The notes beneath the pieces are model-generated. The model ran no database searches. It had not been told where the DNA came from and was given only the letters and a program-made list of their open reading frames with translations. A program made the translations under genes and the position numbers. From positions 1-41,516 of the forward strand of contig CAMDRP010000015.1 in assembly GCA_945906965.1 (NCBI GenBank): a stretch of DNA of 41,516 nt, read 5' to 3'. This DNA comes from Opitutus sp. GAS368 (GTDB lineage: Bacteria > Verrucomicrobiota > Verrucomicrobiia > Opitutales > Opitutaceae). Shown here one piece after another: positions 17,036-26,211 of the stretch; the stretch's first letter is position 1, and the number at the start of each line of letters is the position of its first letter.

Positions 17036-17473
17036 ATGCCGAAAATCGACGTCAACCTCGTAGCCGAGATTCTCAAAAAGAATCAACTCGACCCCAAGCT
17101 CCTCCGCCAAGTTATCGAGGAGATGAACCTCGCCGCCCAACCCGAGGGTCCCGACGGTGACAAGCCACCCGCGGTTAAAAAACAATTCGTCGTGCTCGCC
17201 AGCGATCCTGACAACCGCCTCCCCAAGCACGATTTCGTCGCCTGGGTCCTGCAGATTCCGGAAGACGAGAGCGTCGCCACCACGCAGGACCGTATCTTCC
17301 GCGGCGCCTACGATTACAACGCCTCCAAAAAAGGTCGCCTCTACCCCGCGAAAACGGTCGGCGAAGCCCTTGAAAACGTCCCGGCCAAATTTTTCAAAGA
17401 AGCCGAGGTTTGGGTGAAATCCAAAGTACCGGTGCTCGTGCTGAAAACGGACAATCAAATCCCCAAGGAGTAA
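17036..17473 (+). CDS. Hypothetical cytoplasmic protein
   Basis: 145 residues from the ATG at 17036 (MPKIDVNLVAEIL); earlier in-frame starts would overlap the divergent NUDIX gene. The first 35 residues look like a helical pair (LVAEILKKNQLDPKLLRQ), followed by a Pro/Gly hinge. A mixed alpha/beta region follows (QFVVLASDPDN, FVAWVLQIPEDE, VWVKSKVPVLVLKTDN). No signal, membrane segment or known motif is visible and I do not recognise the family. It sits 52 bases before the oligopeptide-binding lipoprotein gene and could share its transcript. Confidence 0.68.
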   Translation: MPKIDVNLVAEILKKNQLDPKLLRQVIEEMNLAAQPEGPDGDKPPAVKKQFVVLASDPDNRLPKHDFVAWVLQIPEDESVATTQDRIFRGAYDYNASKKGRLYPAKTVGEALENVPAKFFKEAEVWVKSKVPVLVLKTDNQIPKE

Positions 17474-17525
17474 ACGGCGCGTCCCGCCAGTAAGAACGCG
17501 TCGGACTCTGCCCCGCCCCGCTTCC

Positions 17526-19130
17526 ATGGCCCCACCGTCAAACCGCGCCGCTTCCGTACAACGCGGGTTCGGCCGCGTCGTCCTCCTTCTGCTCGCGGGC
17601 TTTTGCTGGACGGCCTGCACGCGTAAAGCAGAACCCAAGGCGCCGCCCACTTCGGCGGCGCCAGTCCAGATTTTGCGCGTCAGCCAGCGTAACGAACCCG
17701 CCTCACTCGATCCTGCGACCACGACGTTGCCCGACGAATTTGGCACCCTGCGCACGCTTCTAGAAGGCCTGCTCATTCCCGGAGAAAATACCTCCGCACC
17801 GCGCCCCGGAGTCGCCGAGCGTTTTGATGTTTCCGCCGACGGGCTAACCTACACGTTTTATCTGCGCACCGAGGCCCGCTGGTCTGACGGCGCCCCCGTC
17901 ACCGCCACGCACTTCATCGCCGCCTATCAACGCCTCCTTACGCCCAACACCGCCGCACCCAAAGCCAATACGTTTTTTTTCGTAAAAAACGCCCGCGCCT
18001 TTGCCACCGGTGCGCTGACCGATTTCAACGCCGTTGGATTCCGCGCCCCCAACGCCCACACGCTCGTCATCACGCTCGAGCAAGCGCATCCACGCTTCCC
18101 CTACATTGTGGCCAGCGGCCCGTGGTTACCCGTGCGCACCGATGTCATCGCCCAACACGGTCGCAGCTGGACGCGCCCCGAAAAATTCGTCGGCAACGGC
18201 CCTTTTGTCCTTAGGGAATGGCGCGCTGACCAACGTATCATCGTCCGCAAAAACTCGAACTGGCATAACGCTGCCCGGGTGCGCCTAGACGAAATCCAAT
18301 TCATCCGCTTCGACAGCGGCGACGCCGAAGAACGCGCGTACCGCGCCGGCCAAATCGATGCCACCATGTCGATTCCATCCTCAAAAATCGCCGTCTACCA
18401 AACCGATCGACTCGGCGAACTGCAACAGTCCCCGCTGATAGAAACGCGCTATCTCTCCTTCAACACGCGCCGTCCGCCGCTTAACGATGCACGCGTCCGC
18501 CAAGCCCTCGCTCTAGCGATTGATCGCCAGAAACTCGTCGAAAAAATCCTCCAAGGTGGCCAACCCGCCACCGGTCGTATGATTCCCCCGGCTCTGCGCC
18601 CCGCCGATGCTTCCAGCGAATTACCAGCCTCACACCGCCACGATCCCGCCGCCGCCCGCGCGCTCCTCGCCGCCGCCGGCCTTAACGCTAAAAATTTTCC
18701 GCGCCTTGAACTCTCTTTCTGGACCAGCCCAGCGGTCCTAGAGGCCATTCAAGCCATGTGGCGCGAAACCCTCGGCCTGGAAATCGCGCTCACGCAACGC
18801 GAAGCCCGGGTCCATCTCGCCGCCCTAGCCACCGGCGACTACGATATCGCTTTGATCAACGCGATTCCCGACATAGCCGACGCCTCCAACCTGCTCGGTG
18901 ATTTTGCCACCGGCGCGCCCGAAAATTATCCCGGCTGGAGCTCAACCGCGTTCGACGCGGCTCTCGCTCGCGCAGATTTTGTTTCCGCCGAGAATCAACT
19001 CCTCACCGCCGCCGCCGTGACCCCGCTTTATTTCAACCTCAAAACCTTTCTCCTTTCGCCCCGCGTCAAAGGCTGGCGCGAGGACGGCTTATGGGCGCCC
19101 GATTTTAGTGCGATTACAGTCGCGCCGTGA
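17526..19130 (+). CDS. OppA-like peptide-binding lipoprotein (SBP family 5), copy 1
   Basis: 534 residues. The N-terminus has a basic region, the core VVLLLLAGFCWTA and a lipobox with Cys at 31, so it is a lipoprotein. The mature sequence is a family 5 solute-binding protein: RVSQRNEPASLDPATTTLPDE, SADGLTYTFYLRTEARWSDG with VTATHFIAAYQRLL, and VGNGPFVLREW, all as in OppA/MppA. It should capture oligopeptides in the periplasm and deliver them to an OppBC-type permease. It is the first gene of a same-strand run with an M28 peptidase and a second binding protein. Compared with copy 2 it is shorter between the N-lobe motifs. Confidence 0.92.
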   Translation: MAPPSNRAASVQRGFGRVVLLLLAGFCWTACTRKAEPKAPPTSAAPVQILRVSQRNEPASLDPATTTLPDEFGTLRTLLEGLLIPGENTSAPRPGVAERFDVSADGLTYTFYLRTEARWSDGAPVTATHFIAAYQRLLTPNTAAPKANTFFFVKNARAFATGALTDFNAVGFRAPNAHTLVITLEQAHPRFPYIVASGPWLPVRTDVIAQHGRSWTRPEKFVGNGPFVLREWRADQRIIVRKNSNWHNAARVRLDEIQFIRFDSGDAEERAYRAGQIDATMSIPSSKIAVYQTDRLGELQQSPLIETRYLSFNTRRPPLNDARVRQALALAIDRQKLVEKILQGGQPATGRMIPPALRPADASSELPASHRHDPAAARALLAAAGLNAKNFPRLELSFWTSPAVLEAIQAMWRETLGLEIALTQREARVHLAALATGDYDIALINAIPDIADASNLLGDFATGAPENYPGWSSTAFDAALARADFVSAENQLLTAAAVTPLYFNLKTFLLSPRVKGWREDGLWAPDFSAITVAP

Positions 19131-19188
19131 TTCTCCCGAATAAACCCACAGGATTGCCATTTCGACCGACGTTCTAAAACGTCGCTTC

Positions 19189-20841
19189 ATGCGTTTCTTT
19201 ACCCTGTTCTTCGTGCTCGCCGCTGGCACTGCTTCGCTCTCCGCGGCCACGCCTCCGACGCTTTCTGGCGCGAGTATTCTCCAGCGCGTCAAAATTCTCG
19301 CTTCCGATGAATTCGAGGGTCGCGCCCCCGCTTCGCCCGGCGAAGAAAAAACCGTTGCTTACCTCGTCGACGAATTCAAAAAAATGGGTCTCGCCCCCGG
19401 CAATCCCAACGGCACCTACGTGCAAAACGTGCCAATGATCGGCATCACGTCGCAGCCCACGGCCACCTTCAGCGCCGGCGGACAAACATTCAAACCCACG
19501 CACCTGATCGACTACGTCGCGCTCTCCAAACGCGTCACGCCGCGCGTCGACGTCAATGCCAGTGAGATCGTTTTCGTGGGCTACGGTATCGTCGCACCTG
19601 AGTATGGCTGGGACGACTATAAGGGCCTTGATGTGCGCGGGAAAACCGTCGTCATGCTCATCAACGATCCGCCCGTCACCGATCCCGCGACTGGCCAGCT
19701 CGATTCGAAGGTTTTCGGTGGCAAAGGCATGACCTACTACGGGCGCTGGACTTACAAATACGAGATCGCCTCCGCCAAAGGTGCCGCCGCGTGTCTCATC
19801 GTTCATGAGACGGGCCCCGCCGGTTATCCCTTCGCTGTCGTCGCTGGCAGCTGGGGTCGCGAAAACTTCGACCTGCGCACGCCCGACGCCAACGCCTCCC
19901 GCGTCGCCGTCGAAGCGTGGCTCACGCTGGATTTCACGAAGCAACTGTTCAGCGCCGCTGGCCAAGATTTTGCCGCGCTCAAAGCCGCCGCCGCCACGCG
20001 CGATTTCAAGCCCGTAACCTTCAAAGCCCAGGCCTCGTTCGCCGTCGCGAACACCACGCGCGACGTCGGTTCCAAAAACGTCGCCGCGCTCCTCCCTGGC
20101 TCAGATCCGAAACGACGGCACGAATACATCGTCTACTCCGCGCATTGGGACCACCTTGGCCGCGATCCGAAACTCACGGGCGATCAAATTTACAACGGCG
20201 CCCACGACAACGCCTCTGGAACCGCACTGCTCCTCGAAATAGCGCAAGCCTTCAACGCCCTTCCCGCCGCTGAAAAACCCGCCCGCAGCATTCTCTTCCT
20301 GTCTGTTACCGGAGAAGAAAAAGGCCTGCTCGGTTCTCAATACTACGGCCGCGTCCCACTTTACCCGCTCAGTAAAACGCTCGCCAATCTCAACATCGAC
20401 GGCGCCAACGCCCACGGCCCCACCTCCGATATTGTCGTCGTAGGCAACGGCGCCACGTCAATCGACGACCTCGGCGTGCTCGTCGCCCAAACGCAGGGCC
20501 GCACCGTGCTCCCTGATCCCGCCTCCGAAAAAGGCGGCTACTACCGCAGCGACCACTTCGAATTCGCGAAAGTGGGCGTCCCCGCTTACTATCCCAAAGC
20601 CGGTCGCGCCTACCTCGGACAACCCGCCGACTACGGCCAAAAAATCGCCGAGGCCTACACAGCTAATGACTACCACAAAGTCAGCGACGAGGTGCGCCCC
20701 GATTGGACGTTTGAAGGCGCCGCGCAAGACGGCGCGTTTCTGCTCGAGGTCGGCCGCCGCATCGCCAACGACCCGCGTTGGCCTGAGTGGAAACCCGGCA
20801 ACGAGTTCAAGGCGCGCCGCGACCAGATGTTGCGCCAATAA
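19189..20841 (+). CDS. Exported M28 family metallopeptidase
   Basis: 550 residues with a Sec signal peptide (about 1-20, cleavage after LSAA). The middle part (about 60-290) carries a PA-like insert. The catalytic domain has the M28 zinc and catalytic residues in order: SAHWDHLG (His), [10 protein letters not shown] (Asp), [13 protein letters not shown] (Glu-Glu), NIDGAN (Asp) and YYRSDHFEF (His). Such enzymes are aminopeptidases or carboxypeptidases that trim peptides in the periplasm or outside the cell. Its place between two OppA-like lipoproteins suggests it makes short peptides for import. No Shine-Dalgarno sequence precedes the ATG. Confidence 0.93.
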   Translation: MRFFTLFFVLAAGTASLSAATPPTLSGASILQRVKILASDEFEGRAPASPGEEKTVAYLVDEFKKMGLAPGNPNGTYVQNVPMIGITSQPTATFSAGGQTFKPTHLIDYVALSKRVTPRVDVNASEIVFVGYGIVAPEYGWDDYKGLDVRGKTVVMLINDPPVTDPATGQLDSKVFGGKGMTYYGRWTYKYEIASAKGAAACLIVHETGPAGYPFAVVAGSWGRENFDLRTPDANASRVAVEAWLTLDFTKQLFSAAGQDFAALKAAAATRDFKPVTFKAQASFAVANTTRDVGSKNVAALLPGSDPKRRHEYIVYSAHWDHLGRDPKLTGDQIYNGAHDNASGTALLLEIAQAFNALPAAEKPARSILFLSVTGEEKGLLGSQYYGRVPLYPLSKTLANLNIDGANAHGPTSDIVVVGNGATSIDDLGVLVAQTQGRTVLPDPASEKGGYYRSDHFEFAKVGVPAYYPKAGRAYLGQPADYGQKIAEAYTANDYHKVSDEVRPDWTFEGAAQDGAFLLEVGRRIANDPRWPEWKPGNEFKARRDQMLRQ

Positions 20842-20863
20842 CCGCTCACCCAAGCCCGCGCGC

Positions 20864-22504
20864 ATGTTTTTCCGCCCACGTTTAAGTTGGTCTCACGTAT
20901 TTCACCTGAGCGCCGCTCTGCTGTTCGGCGTGGTTTTCTCGGGCTGTAGCTCCCGCGAAAGTGCGGTCGTCGCCGGCAACCGCACGCAGACGCTCCACGT
21001 CAACAACTCCGCCGAGCCACGTGATCTCGACCCGCACACCACGACGATTCCCGCCGACATCAACGTCATCCGGGCCATCATGGAAGGCCTGTGCGAAGTT
21101 GACCCCATCACGTGCCAACCGATCCCCGGCGTCGCCGCCACGTGGTCTGTTTCACCTGATGGCCTCACGTGGACGTTTCACCTGCGCTTAGATGCCCGCT
21201 GGTCCAATAACGAGCCCGTCACCGCGCACGATTTTGTTTACGCATACCGCCGCATTCTAGCCCCCGCCCTCGGCGCCGAATTCCGCGACCAATTCCATAT
21301 TCTTAAAAACGCCGAAGCCTACGCCACCGGCAAACTCACCGATTTCAACGCCGTCGGCGTCCGCGCCATCGACGATCACACGCTCATGCTCACGCTGCAC
21401 CAACCCGTGCCGTATCTGCCCACGCTCGTGACGCAAATCTGTTGGTACCCGCTGCACCGCGCCACGATTGAAAAACACGGTCGCATCGATCAACGCGGCA
21501 CCGCTTGGACGCGCCCCGGCAACCACGTCGGCAATGGCGCCTTCACCCTCGCCGCGTGGACGCCTAATCAAAATCTCCGCGTCACCAAATCCGCCACTTA
21601 CTGGGACCGCGCGCACGTGACCCTCAACGCCGCCGTTTTCTATCCCATCGAAAACCCATCCGTCGGCGAAGCCGCCTTCCGCGCCGGTCAACTCCACATC
21701 GCCATCCCACCCGTCGCCAAAATTGTCGCCGCGCAGAAAGACCCTGCGCTCGCACCGTTGCTCCACGATGGCGTCGCGCTTTCCACCGCGATTCTCCGCC
21801 TGAATTGCCAACGCCCGCCGTTCACCGATGCGCGCGTCCGCCGCGCCCTCGCACTCTCGATTGATCGCACGCAACTCGCCCAACGTATCATTCACAGCAA
21901 CACGCCGGCCACCTCCTTCACCCCCCCCGCCTGCGCCGGATACACGGCCGATCCCGGCGTCGGCACTGATATCGTCGAAGCCCGCCGCCTCCTCGCCGCC
22001 GCTGGTTTTCCGGAGGGTCGCGGTTTCCCTAAGACAGAGGTAATTTTTTATTCCTACCACGGCACGGAGCAACCCGTCGCCGAGGCGCTCCAGCAAATGT
22101 GGCGCAGCCAACTCGGCATCGACGTCGCGCTCGTGCAGCAGGAGATGAAAACCGCTATCTCCGCCCGGCGCTCCCGCAGTTACGAGATTCTCGCCGGTTT
22201 TTGGAACGGCGACTACCTCGACCCCGCGACTTTTCTCGACGTCTTCCTGACAAACGGCGGCAACAACCAAACCGGCTGGTCCAGTCCCGCCTACGACCGA
22301 CTCATCGCCGAGTCCACGCGCACCGTCGATCAAACCGCCCGCTACACGCTCCTCCGCCACGCGGAGGCGATCCTGCTCGCCGAGGCGCCCGTAATTCCGC
22401 TCTACCACGTGCCGATGCGCCGCTTCCACGCCGCCTCGGTCCGCGGCTGGCACGAGAATCTCCTCGATTTACACCCGCTGAAATTTGTCTCCCTCGCGCC
22501 CTGA
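20864..22504 (+). CDS. OppA-like peptide-binding lipoprotein (SBP family 5), copy 2
   Basis: 546 residues from the ATG at 20864, 22 bases after the peptidase stop; earlier in-frame ATGs lie inside the peptidase gene. The signal core LLFGVVFSG leads to a lipobox Cys at 28. Family 5 features match copy 1: HVNNSAEPRDLDPHTTTIP, SPDGLTWTFHLRLDARWSN, VTAHDFVYAYRRIL, and VGNGAFTLAAW. The two proteins are clear paralogues but differ along their length, so they are not a recent duplication. They likely cover different peptide sets. It is convergent with the CxxCH gene, with eight bases between the stops. Confidence 0.93.
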   Translation: MFFRPRLSWSHVFHLSAALLFGVVFSGCSSRESAVVAGNRTQTLHVNNSAEPRDLDPHTTTIPADINVIRAIMEGLCEVDPITCQPIPGVAATWSVSPDGLTWTFHLRLDARWSNNEPVTAHDFVYAYRRILAPALGAEFRDQFHILKNAEAYATGKLTDFNAVGVRAIDDHTLMLTLHQPVPYLPTLVTQICWYPLHRATIEKHGRIDQRGTAWTRPGNHVGNGAFTLAAWTPNQNLRVTKSATYWDRAHVTLNAAVFYPIENPSVGEAAFRAGQLHIAIPPVAKIVAAQKDPALAPLLHDGVALSTAILRLNCQRPPFTDARVRRALALSIDRTQLAQRIIHSNTPATSFTPPACAGYTADPGVGTDIVEARRLLAAAGFPEGRGFPKTEVIFYSYHGTEQPVAEALQQMWRSQLGIDVALVQQEMKTAISARRSRSYEILAGFWNGDYLDPATFLDVFLTNGGNNQTGWSSPAYDRLIAESTRTVDQTARYTLLRHAEAILLAEAPVIPLYHVPMRRFHAASVRGWHENLLDLHPLKFVSLAP

Positions 22505-22512
22505 CCGCGCCG

Positions 22513-25500
22513 TCACTTTTTCGCCAGCGCTTCGAGATAATCCAAGAGCGAGGCGAATTCCCGCATGGTCAGCCCGTCGACCAAACCCGCGGGCATGACG
22601 GAAATCGGCAAGCGTTGACGCTCGGCGATGTCCTTTACCAAGAACGTAAATTCCTGCGCCGCGACGTTGCGTAATTTCACGCGGTCCGCCGCTTCGAGCG
22701 TGATGAAACCGACCTGTTGCGAACCGTCTTTCAATTTCACGATCTCCGTCGCGAAACCCTGCGCGATCGTAAAATTGGGATTGAGGATATTCCGCGCCAA
22801 CTCGGGCCGCGGGTACGTCTGGGCGATGTTGCCGAGATAAGGGCCTTTTTGCATTTCCGCCTGACTCACCGTGTGACAAGCCACGCACGTCTGACGCACG
22901 AAAATCTGCTCCCCAAGCCCCGCATCACCTTTCATTTTGATGACCTGAGCCACCGCGTCCTCGACACTCAACGTCCCCACGAGCGGACCACCACCCGCGC
23001 CCTTCGCGCCCAGCCGCAACGAAGTCACCGCGCTCTTCGCCGCTTTCACCACATCGGCATCCGCGTCGTTCACCGCGGCGAGGATTTTTTGGTCGATCGC
23101 GTGGAGTTTAAATTTATCTGCGGCCTTGATGATCTGAATGCGACGCGCGGTCGTCTCCCAACCGGTCGCCAGGGTCTTCGCGGCTAGTTCGCGCGCCTCG
23201 GGACTGCCCGACGCTCGGCTCGAAATTTTCAACAACGCGCCCTCAGCCCAGACTGCCGCCGGCGTGCCGACGTGCGCGGCCTCGGCTTCAAACACCGCGT
23301 GCATCACATCGAGTTTCGGCGCGTTTAAAAAGGCCTGACGCGCCGAATCGCTTTCTTTACCCACGCCTTTCCGGTCGTTCAACGAAACCAGAGCGGCCAA
23401 CATCGCGCGCGCGCCTTCCACGCTATCAGTCTTGGCCAAAGCCGCGACCGCCTGCGCCAGCACGCCCGCATTAGCCGTAGGATTCCGCGCCGCGCGCACC
23501 AACAACGGCACGCCTTCCACGGGAATTTCGTCAAGTGCCGCCATCTGCATCACGGCGTCGGCCGCGAGCTCGGGATTTTGCGCGGCGAGGGCGATGATGC
23601 GCGCGAGGGCTTCATTGGATTGGATGCGGTTGAGATTCATTTCGGCGACCAAATAACCGGCCTCGGCGGGCGTCGCGTTTGCGAGCAGCGCCTTGATGGC
23701 CGCAGCAATGCGTGGCGTCTCGCTCCAGACGACAGGTTGATAATAAGGTCCACGCGTGTCGGGCCGCGTGCCCCAAGAATCACCTTTCCACTCGCCATCC
23801 GTGAAATGCAACCGGCTCAAGATACGAATCAAATCCTGTCGATGCTCGGGCGTTTTTTCTTTTTCCAAGCGAGCCAAGACGCCATCGATGACGGGTTTCG
23901 CGTGAATGCGCGCCAACGCAAACACCGCTCCGGTGCGTTGCGCCTTAGGTGCTTGAGGCTGATCGAGGACCGCAAATCCGGCTGCGTAAGCTCCGAGTTG
24001 CGCGATCGCACGATAAGCGGTGTGCGCGACGCGTTCATCGGTATCACCGAGCAACGCGGCAATCTGCGGCGCGAGTGAGGTCAGATTCCGATGCACGGCG
24101 CCGATGATCGCTTCTAGTTTCACCTGGGCGTCTTCGCTCGACAGTCCGGCGGCAAAGGCGTCGGTCGGCGCATCCTTCCCACCGTCGGCGAGCGCACGCA
24201 ACACATACGGTTGCAAGGCCACGTCGTGGGTCAGGCCAGCGACGGCCGCATCGACGTTGCCACCGAAGGCGCGTTGCGTGATTGCGTAAACAGCCGCCAC
24301 GCGCGTCACGAGCGGTTTAGCGGGTTCGCGCGCGAGCGAGAGCAACCGCGCCGTCGTCTCCGCGTTCATTTCGCGGCGCAAGAGCGTGCGCTGCGCTTCA
24401 AGGCGAGTCCGGTGACTGGGTGATTCAAGGAGCGCAACCAACTCCGCGTCGCTTACACGTCCAAAATCCGGCAAGGCCGGCGCCGTGAAATTTTTTGGCG
24501 AGACGCGCACGATGTAGCCTACATCGGCGCCCGCCCAATTAAACGTCGCGCCTTTCCAGCTCGCTTGGTAAACGTGGCTCAACGCGTCGACGTCGGCGTC
24601 CGTTGGGCGGGTCATCGCCACGAATTTTTCAGGCGGCGCCGTCTCGATGTAGCTCGCTCCGCGCGGGGCGACGCCTTGGTGCCAGAGAGCGCCCGTGCCC
24701 CAGTCGCAGGTGAGCGGTCCATTCCATTTACCAAAACCGGGCTCATCCAGAAACAACGCGCCGCAGCCGGAGCCGCCGCCGTAATCCGCCAGCGGCTTCA
24801 CGTGCTCCGGCCCGAAATTTTTGTACAGATACGGGTAACCGTGATGCTCAAGCCCCGTGAAATTTTCGAGCCGGATGTCCCAACCGCCGCCGTCGTTGGT
24901 GTTGTCGCGAGCAAAGATATTGAGCAACGGGCCCACGGCGAGATCGACGATGTTACGCGTGCCCCGACTGAAAATTTCTAAACCCGTGCCATCGGGGCGA
25001 AAGCGCGTCACGCCACCGCCGCGATGTTGGACGGTGCGGCCATCGGTACCGACGGCCTTCATGTAGCCGAAATCGCCGACCGCGACGTAGAGCCAGCCGT
25101 CGATGCCGAGGCTCAAGCCGTTGGTCGTGTGGTCGGCGGGGCGATCGGCAAAACCGAAAGCGATGTCCTTGATGATAATTTTCGATTCCTCGGCCACACC
25201 GTCGCCGTCGCGGTCGATGAAAACGCTCACGTGCGGCGGATGTACGACGTAGAGCCGGTCGTGGTCCCAGACGAGGCCACGGGGCGAATCGAGGTCTTTG
25301 ACAAACTCCGTCACTTGATCGGCGCGACCATCGCCGTCGGTGTCGCGGAGCCGCAGGATGCGCCCACGATGCGGATCGCGACCCAGCGAACCGTTGCCAT
25401 CGCTCGACACATAGAGATCACCGTTGGGCGCCGCCGCCACGAAGACCGGATAATTCGCCGCTGCCGAGTTGGCGAAAAGCGTGACCTCAAAACCTTCGGG

Positions 25501-25677
25501 CACTTTCACATCTTTCAAAATCGCCGCTTCCTGCTCAGGCGTGAAGCGCAGGATTTTCGGCGCGACGTTGCCCTGAACTTTCAGAATATCCTCGGGCGAC
25601 TTGGTCTCCGCGGCTTGGGCCAACGCGTTAAAAAGAACAGCAAGAACGCAGGCGTTGAATAGGCGAACGAGGTACAT
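22513..25677 (-). CDS. PVC-type heme-binding CxxCH protein
   Basis: 1054 residues. There is a Sec signal at about 1-22 (ending AQAAE). Then a beta-propeller-like region to about 420 with VKVPEGFEVTLFANS, NGDLYVSSDGNGSLGRD, DTDGDGRADQVTEF and DRDGDGVAEESK, the last two calcium-binding-like Asp loops. The middle (about 430-880) is an Ala/Leu-rich array of HEAT-like helices. The C-terminus carries a cytochrome c motif, CVACH near 930, with a distal Met candidate in ISVMPAGL. This architecture (membrane-bound dehydrogenase domain, HEAT, cytochrome c) is characteristic of Planctomycetes and Verrucomicrobia and is thought to oxidise sugars in the periplasm, though substrates are unproven. The gene is monocistronic. 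Confidence 0.92.
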   Translation of the reverse strand: MYLVRLFNACVLAVLFNALAQAAETKSPEDILKVQGNVAPKILRFTPEQEAAILKDVKVPEGFEVTLFANSAAANYPVFVAAAPNGDLYVSSDGNGSLGRDPHRGRILRLRDTDGDGRADQVTEFVKDLDSPRGLVWDHDRLYVVHPPHVSVFIDRDGDGVAEESKIIIKDIAFGFADRPADHTTNGLSLGIDGWLYVAVGDFGYMKAVGTDGRTVQHRGGGVTRFRPDGTGLEIFSRGTRNIVDLAVGPLLNIFARDNTNDGGGWDIRLENFTGLEHHGYPYLYKNFGPEHVKPLADYGGGSGCGALFLDEPGFGKWNGPLTCDWGTGALWHQGVAPRGASYIETAPPEKFVAMTRPTDADVDALSHVYQASWKGATFNWAGADVGYIVRVSPKNFTAPALPDFGRVSDAELVALLESPSHRTRLEAQRTLLRREMNAETTARLLSLAREPAKPLVTRVAAVYAITQRAFGGNVDAAVAGLTHDVALQPYVLRALADGGKDAPTDAFAAGLSSEDAQVKLEAIIGAVHRNLTSLAPQIAALLGDTDERVAHTAYRAIAQLGAYAAGFAVLDQPQAPKAQRTGAVFALARIHAKPVIDGVLARLEKEKTPEHRQDLIRILSRLHFTDGEWKGDSWGTRPDTRGPYYQPVVWSETPRIAAAIKALLANATPAEAGYLVAEMNLNRIQSNEALARIIALAAQNPELAADAVMQMAALDEIPVEGVPLLVRAARNPTANAGVLAQAVAALAKTDSVEGARAMLAALVSLNDRKGVGKESDSARQAFLNAPKLDVMHAVFEAEAAHVGTPAAVWAEGALLKISSRASGSPEARELAAKTLATGWETTARRIQIIKAADKFKLHAIDQKILAAVNDADADVVKAAKSAVTSLRLGAKGAGGGPLVGTLSVEDAVAQVIKMKGDAGLGEQIFVRQTCVACHTVSQAEMQKGPYLGNIAQTYPRPELARNILNPNFTIAQGFATEIVKLKDGSQQVGFITLEAADRVKLRNVAAQEFTFLVKDIAERQRLPISVMPAGLVDGLTMREFASLLDYLEALAKK

Positions 25678-25679
25678 AG

Positions 25680-25878
25680 GTCAGATCTAAAGGGGGTAAA
25701 CTCAGTCCCCACCAACACCGAACGCCCTAACAATTTCAAGCCCGCCTCCACTTGCGCTCCGCCGGACACATGCGCTCCTGCATTCATGAGCATTTTCTAT
25801 TACCTGCTCGCCTCTCACTTTCACAATTCTTTGCGAAAGCTCTCGTTGTTTCGCTAGGTCCTTGGTTTCACGTGCCTT
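25680..25878. other. Intergenic region upstream of the decayed lipoprotein gene
   Basis: This stretch lies between the divergent CxxCH gene and the lipoprotein remnant and should hold the CxxCH promoter on the minus strand. I see no clear promoter pair, hairpin or RNA gene. A 63-codon forward frame across 25752-25943 overlaps the remnant and is not convincing. Confidence 0.3.
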
Positions 25879-26104
25879 TTGAAGCTAGGCGCGTTGCTAA
25901 CCGGCTGCGGGAAAAAAGATTCGAGCTCATCGCCCGCCGCTAAAACCGACTCGACCATGGCTGCGTCGGCCACTCCGCAAATCTGGCGAGTCGGCTACGG
26001 GGCCAAATCCCACGCTTTTGGACAACCATCCCTACAATTACATCTATCTAGAGAACGGAGCGGAGTTTAAACCCAATCGCCACCGCCAAAAGCCTCGGGC
26101 CTGA
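25879..26104 (+). pseudogene. Decayed lipoprotein gene upstream of oppB
   Basis: The frame from a TTG at 25879 gives a lipoprotein-like start (KLGALLTGCGKKDSSSS, lipobox LTGC), a Ser/Ala linker and IWRVGYGAKSHAF. It then becomes non-coding in appearance and stops at about 26070. From about 26020, the next forward frame gives plausible protein (DNHPYNYIYLENGAEFKPN) to a TGA at 26102-26104. No ATG or good signal core precedes the lipobox in frame. This looks like a remnant with lost ends and at least one frameshift near a TTTT run. Its position immediately before oppB is where oppA normally sits, but too little remains to prove it was a binding protein. Confidence 0.5.
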
Positions 26105-26211
26105 GCGAGATATAGCAGATTATCGAGTGAGCGCCGGACGAGTCGCACGCTTGCCATCGATTCGGCTCATGCTCTGTCTTTCACTCTTTCGCTTCCAGCC
26201 CACGTCGCACC

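Noticed and set aside
16931-17776. N-terminal extension of the IDI-like NUDIX gene to 455 residues
   Set aside because: The extension is antisense to the 145-residue gene and the OppA-like gene and has no family character; family members start near EEFFDVVD.
21257-22453. A 398-codon open frame on the minus strand inside the second OppA-like gene
   Set aside because: Same cause: low-complexity Gly/Val/Glu-rich shadow of a confident gene.
22513-25677. Possibility that the CxxCH gene was inserted into an ancestral oppA-oppB operon
   Set aside because: The gene has normal composition, no flanking repeats and orderly convergent spacing; the order may simply be ancestral.
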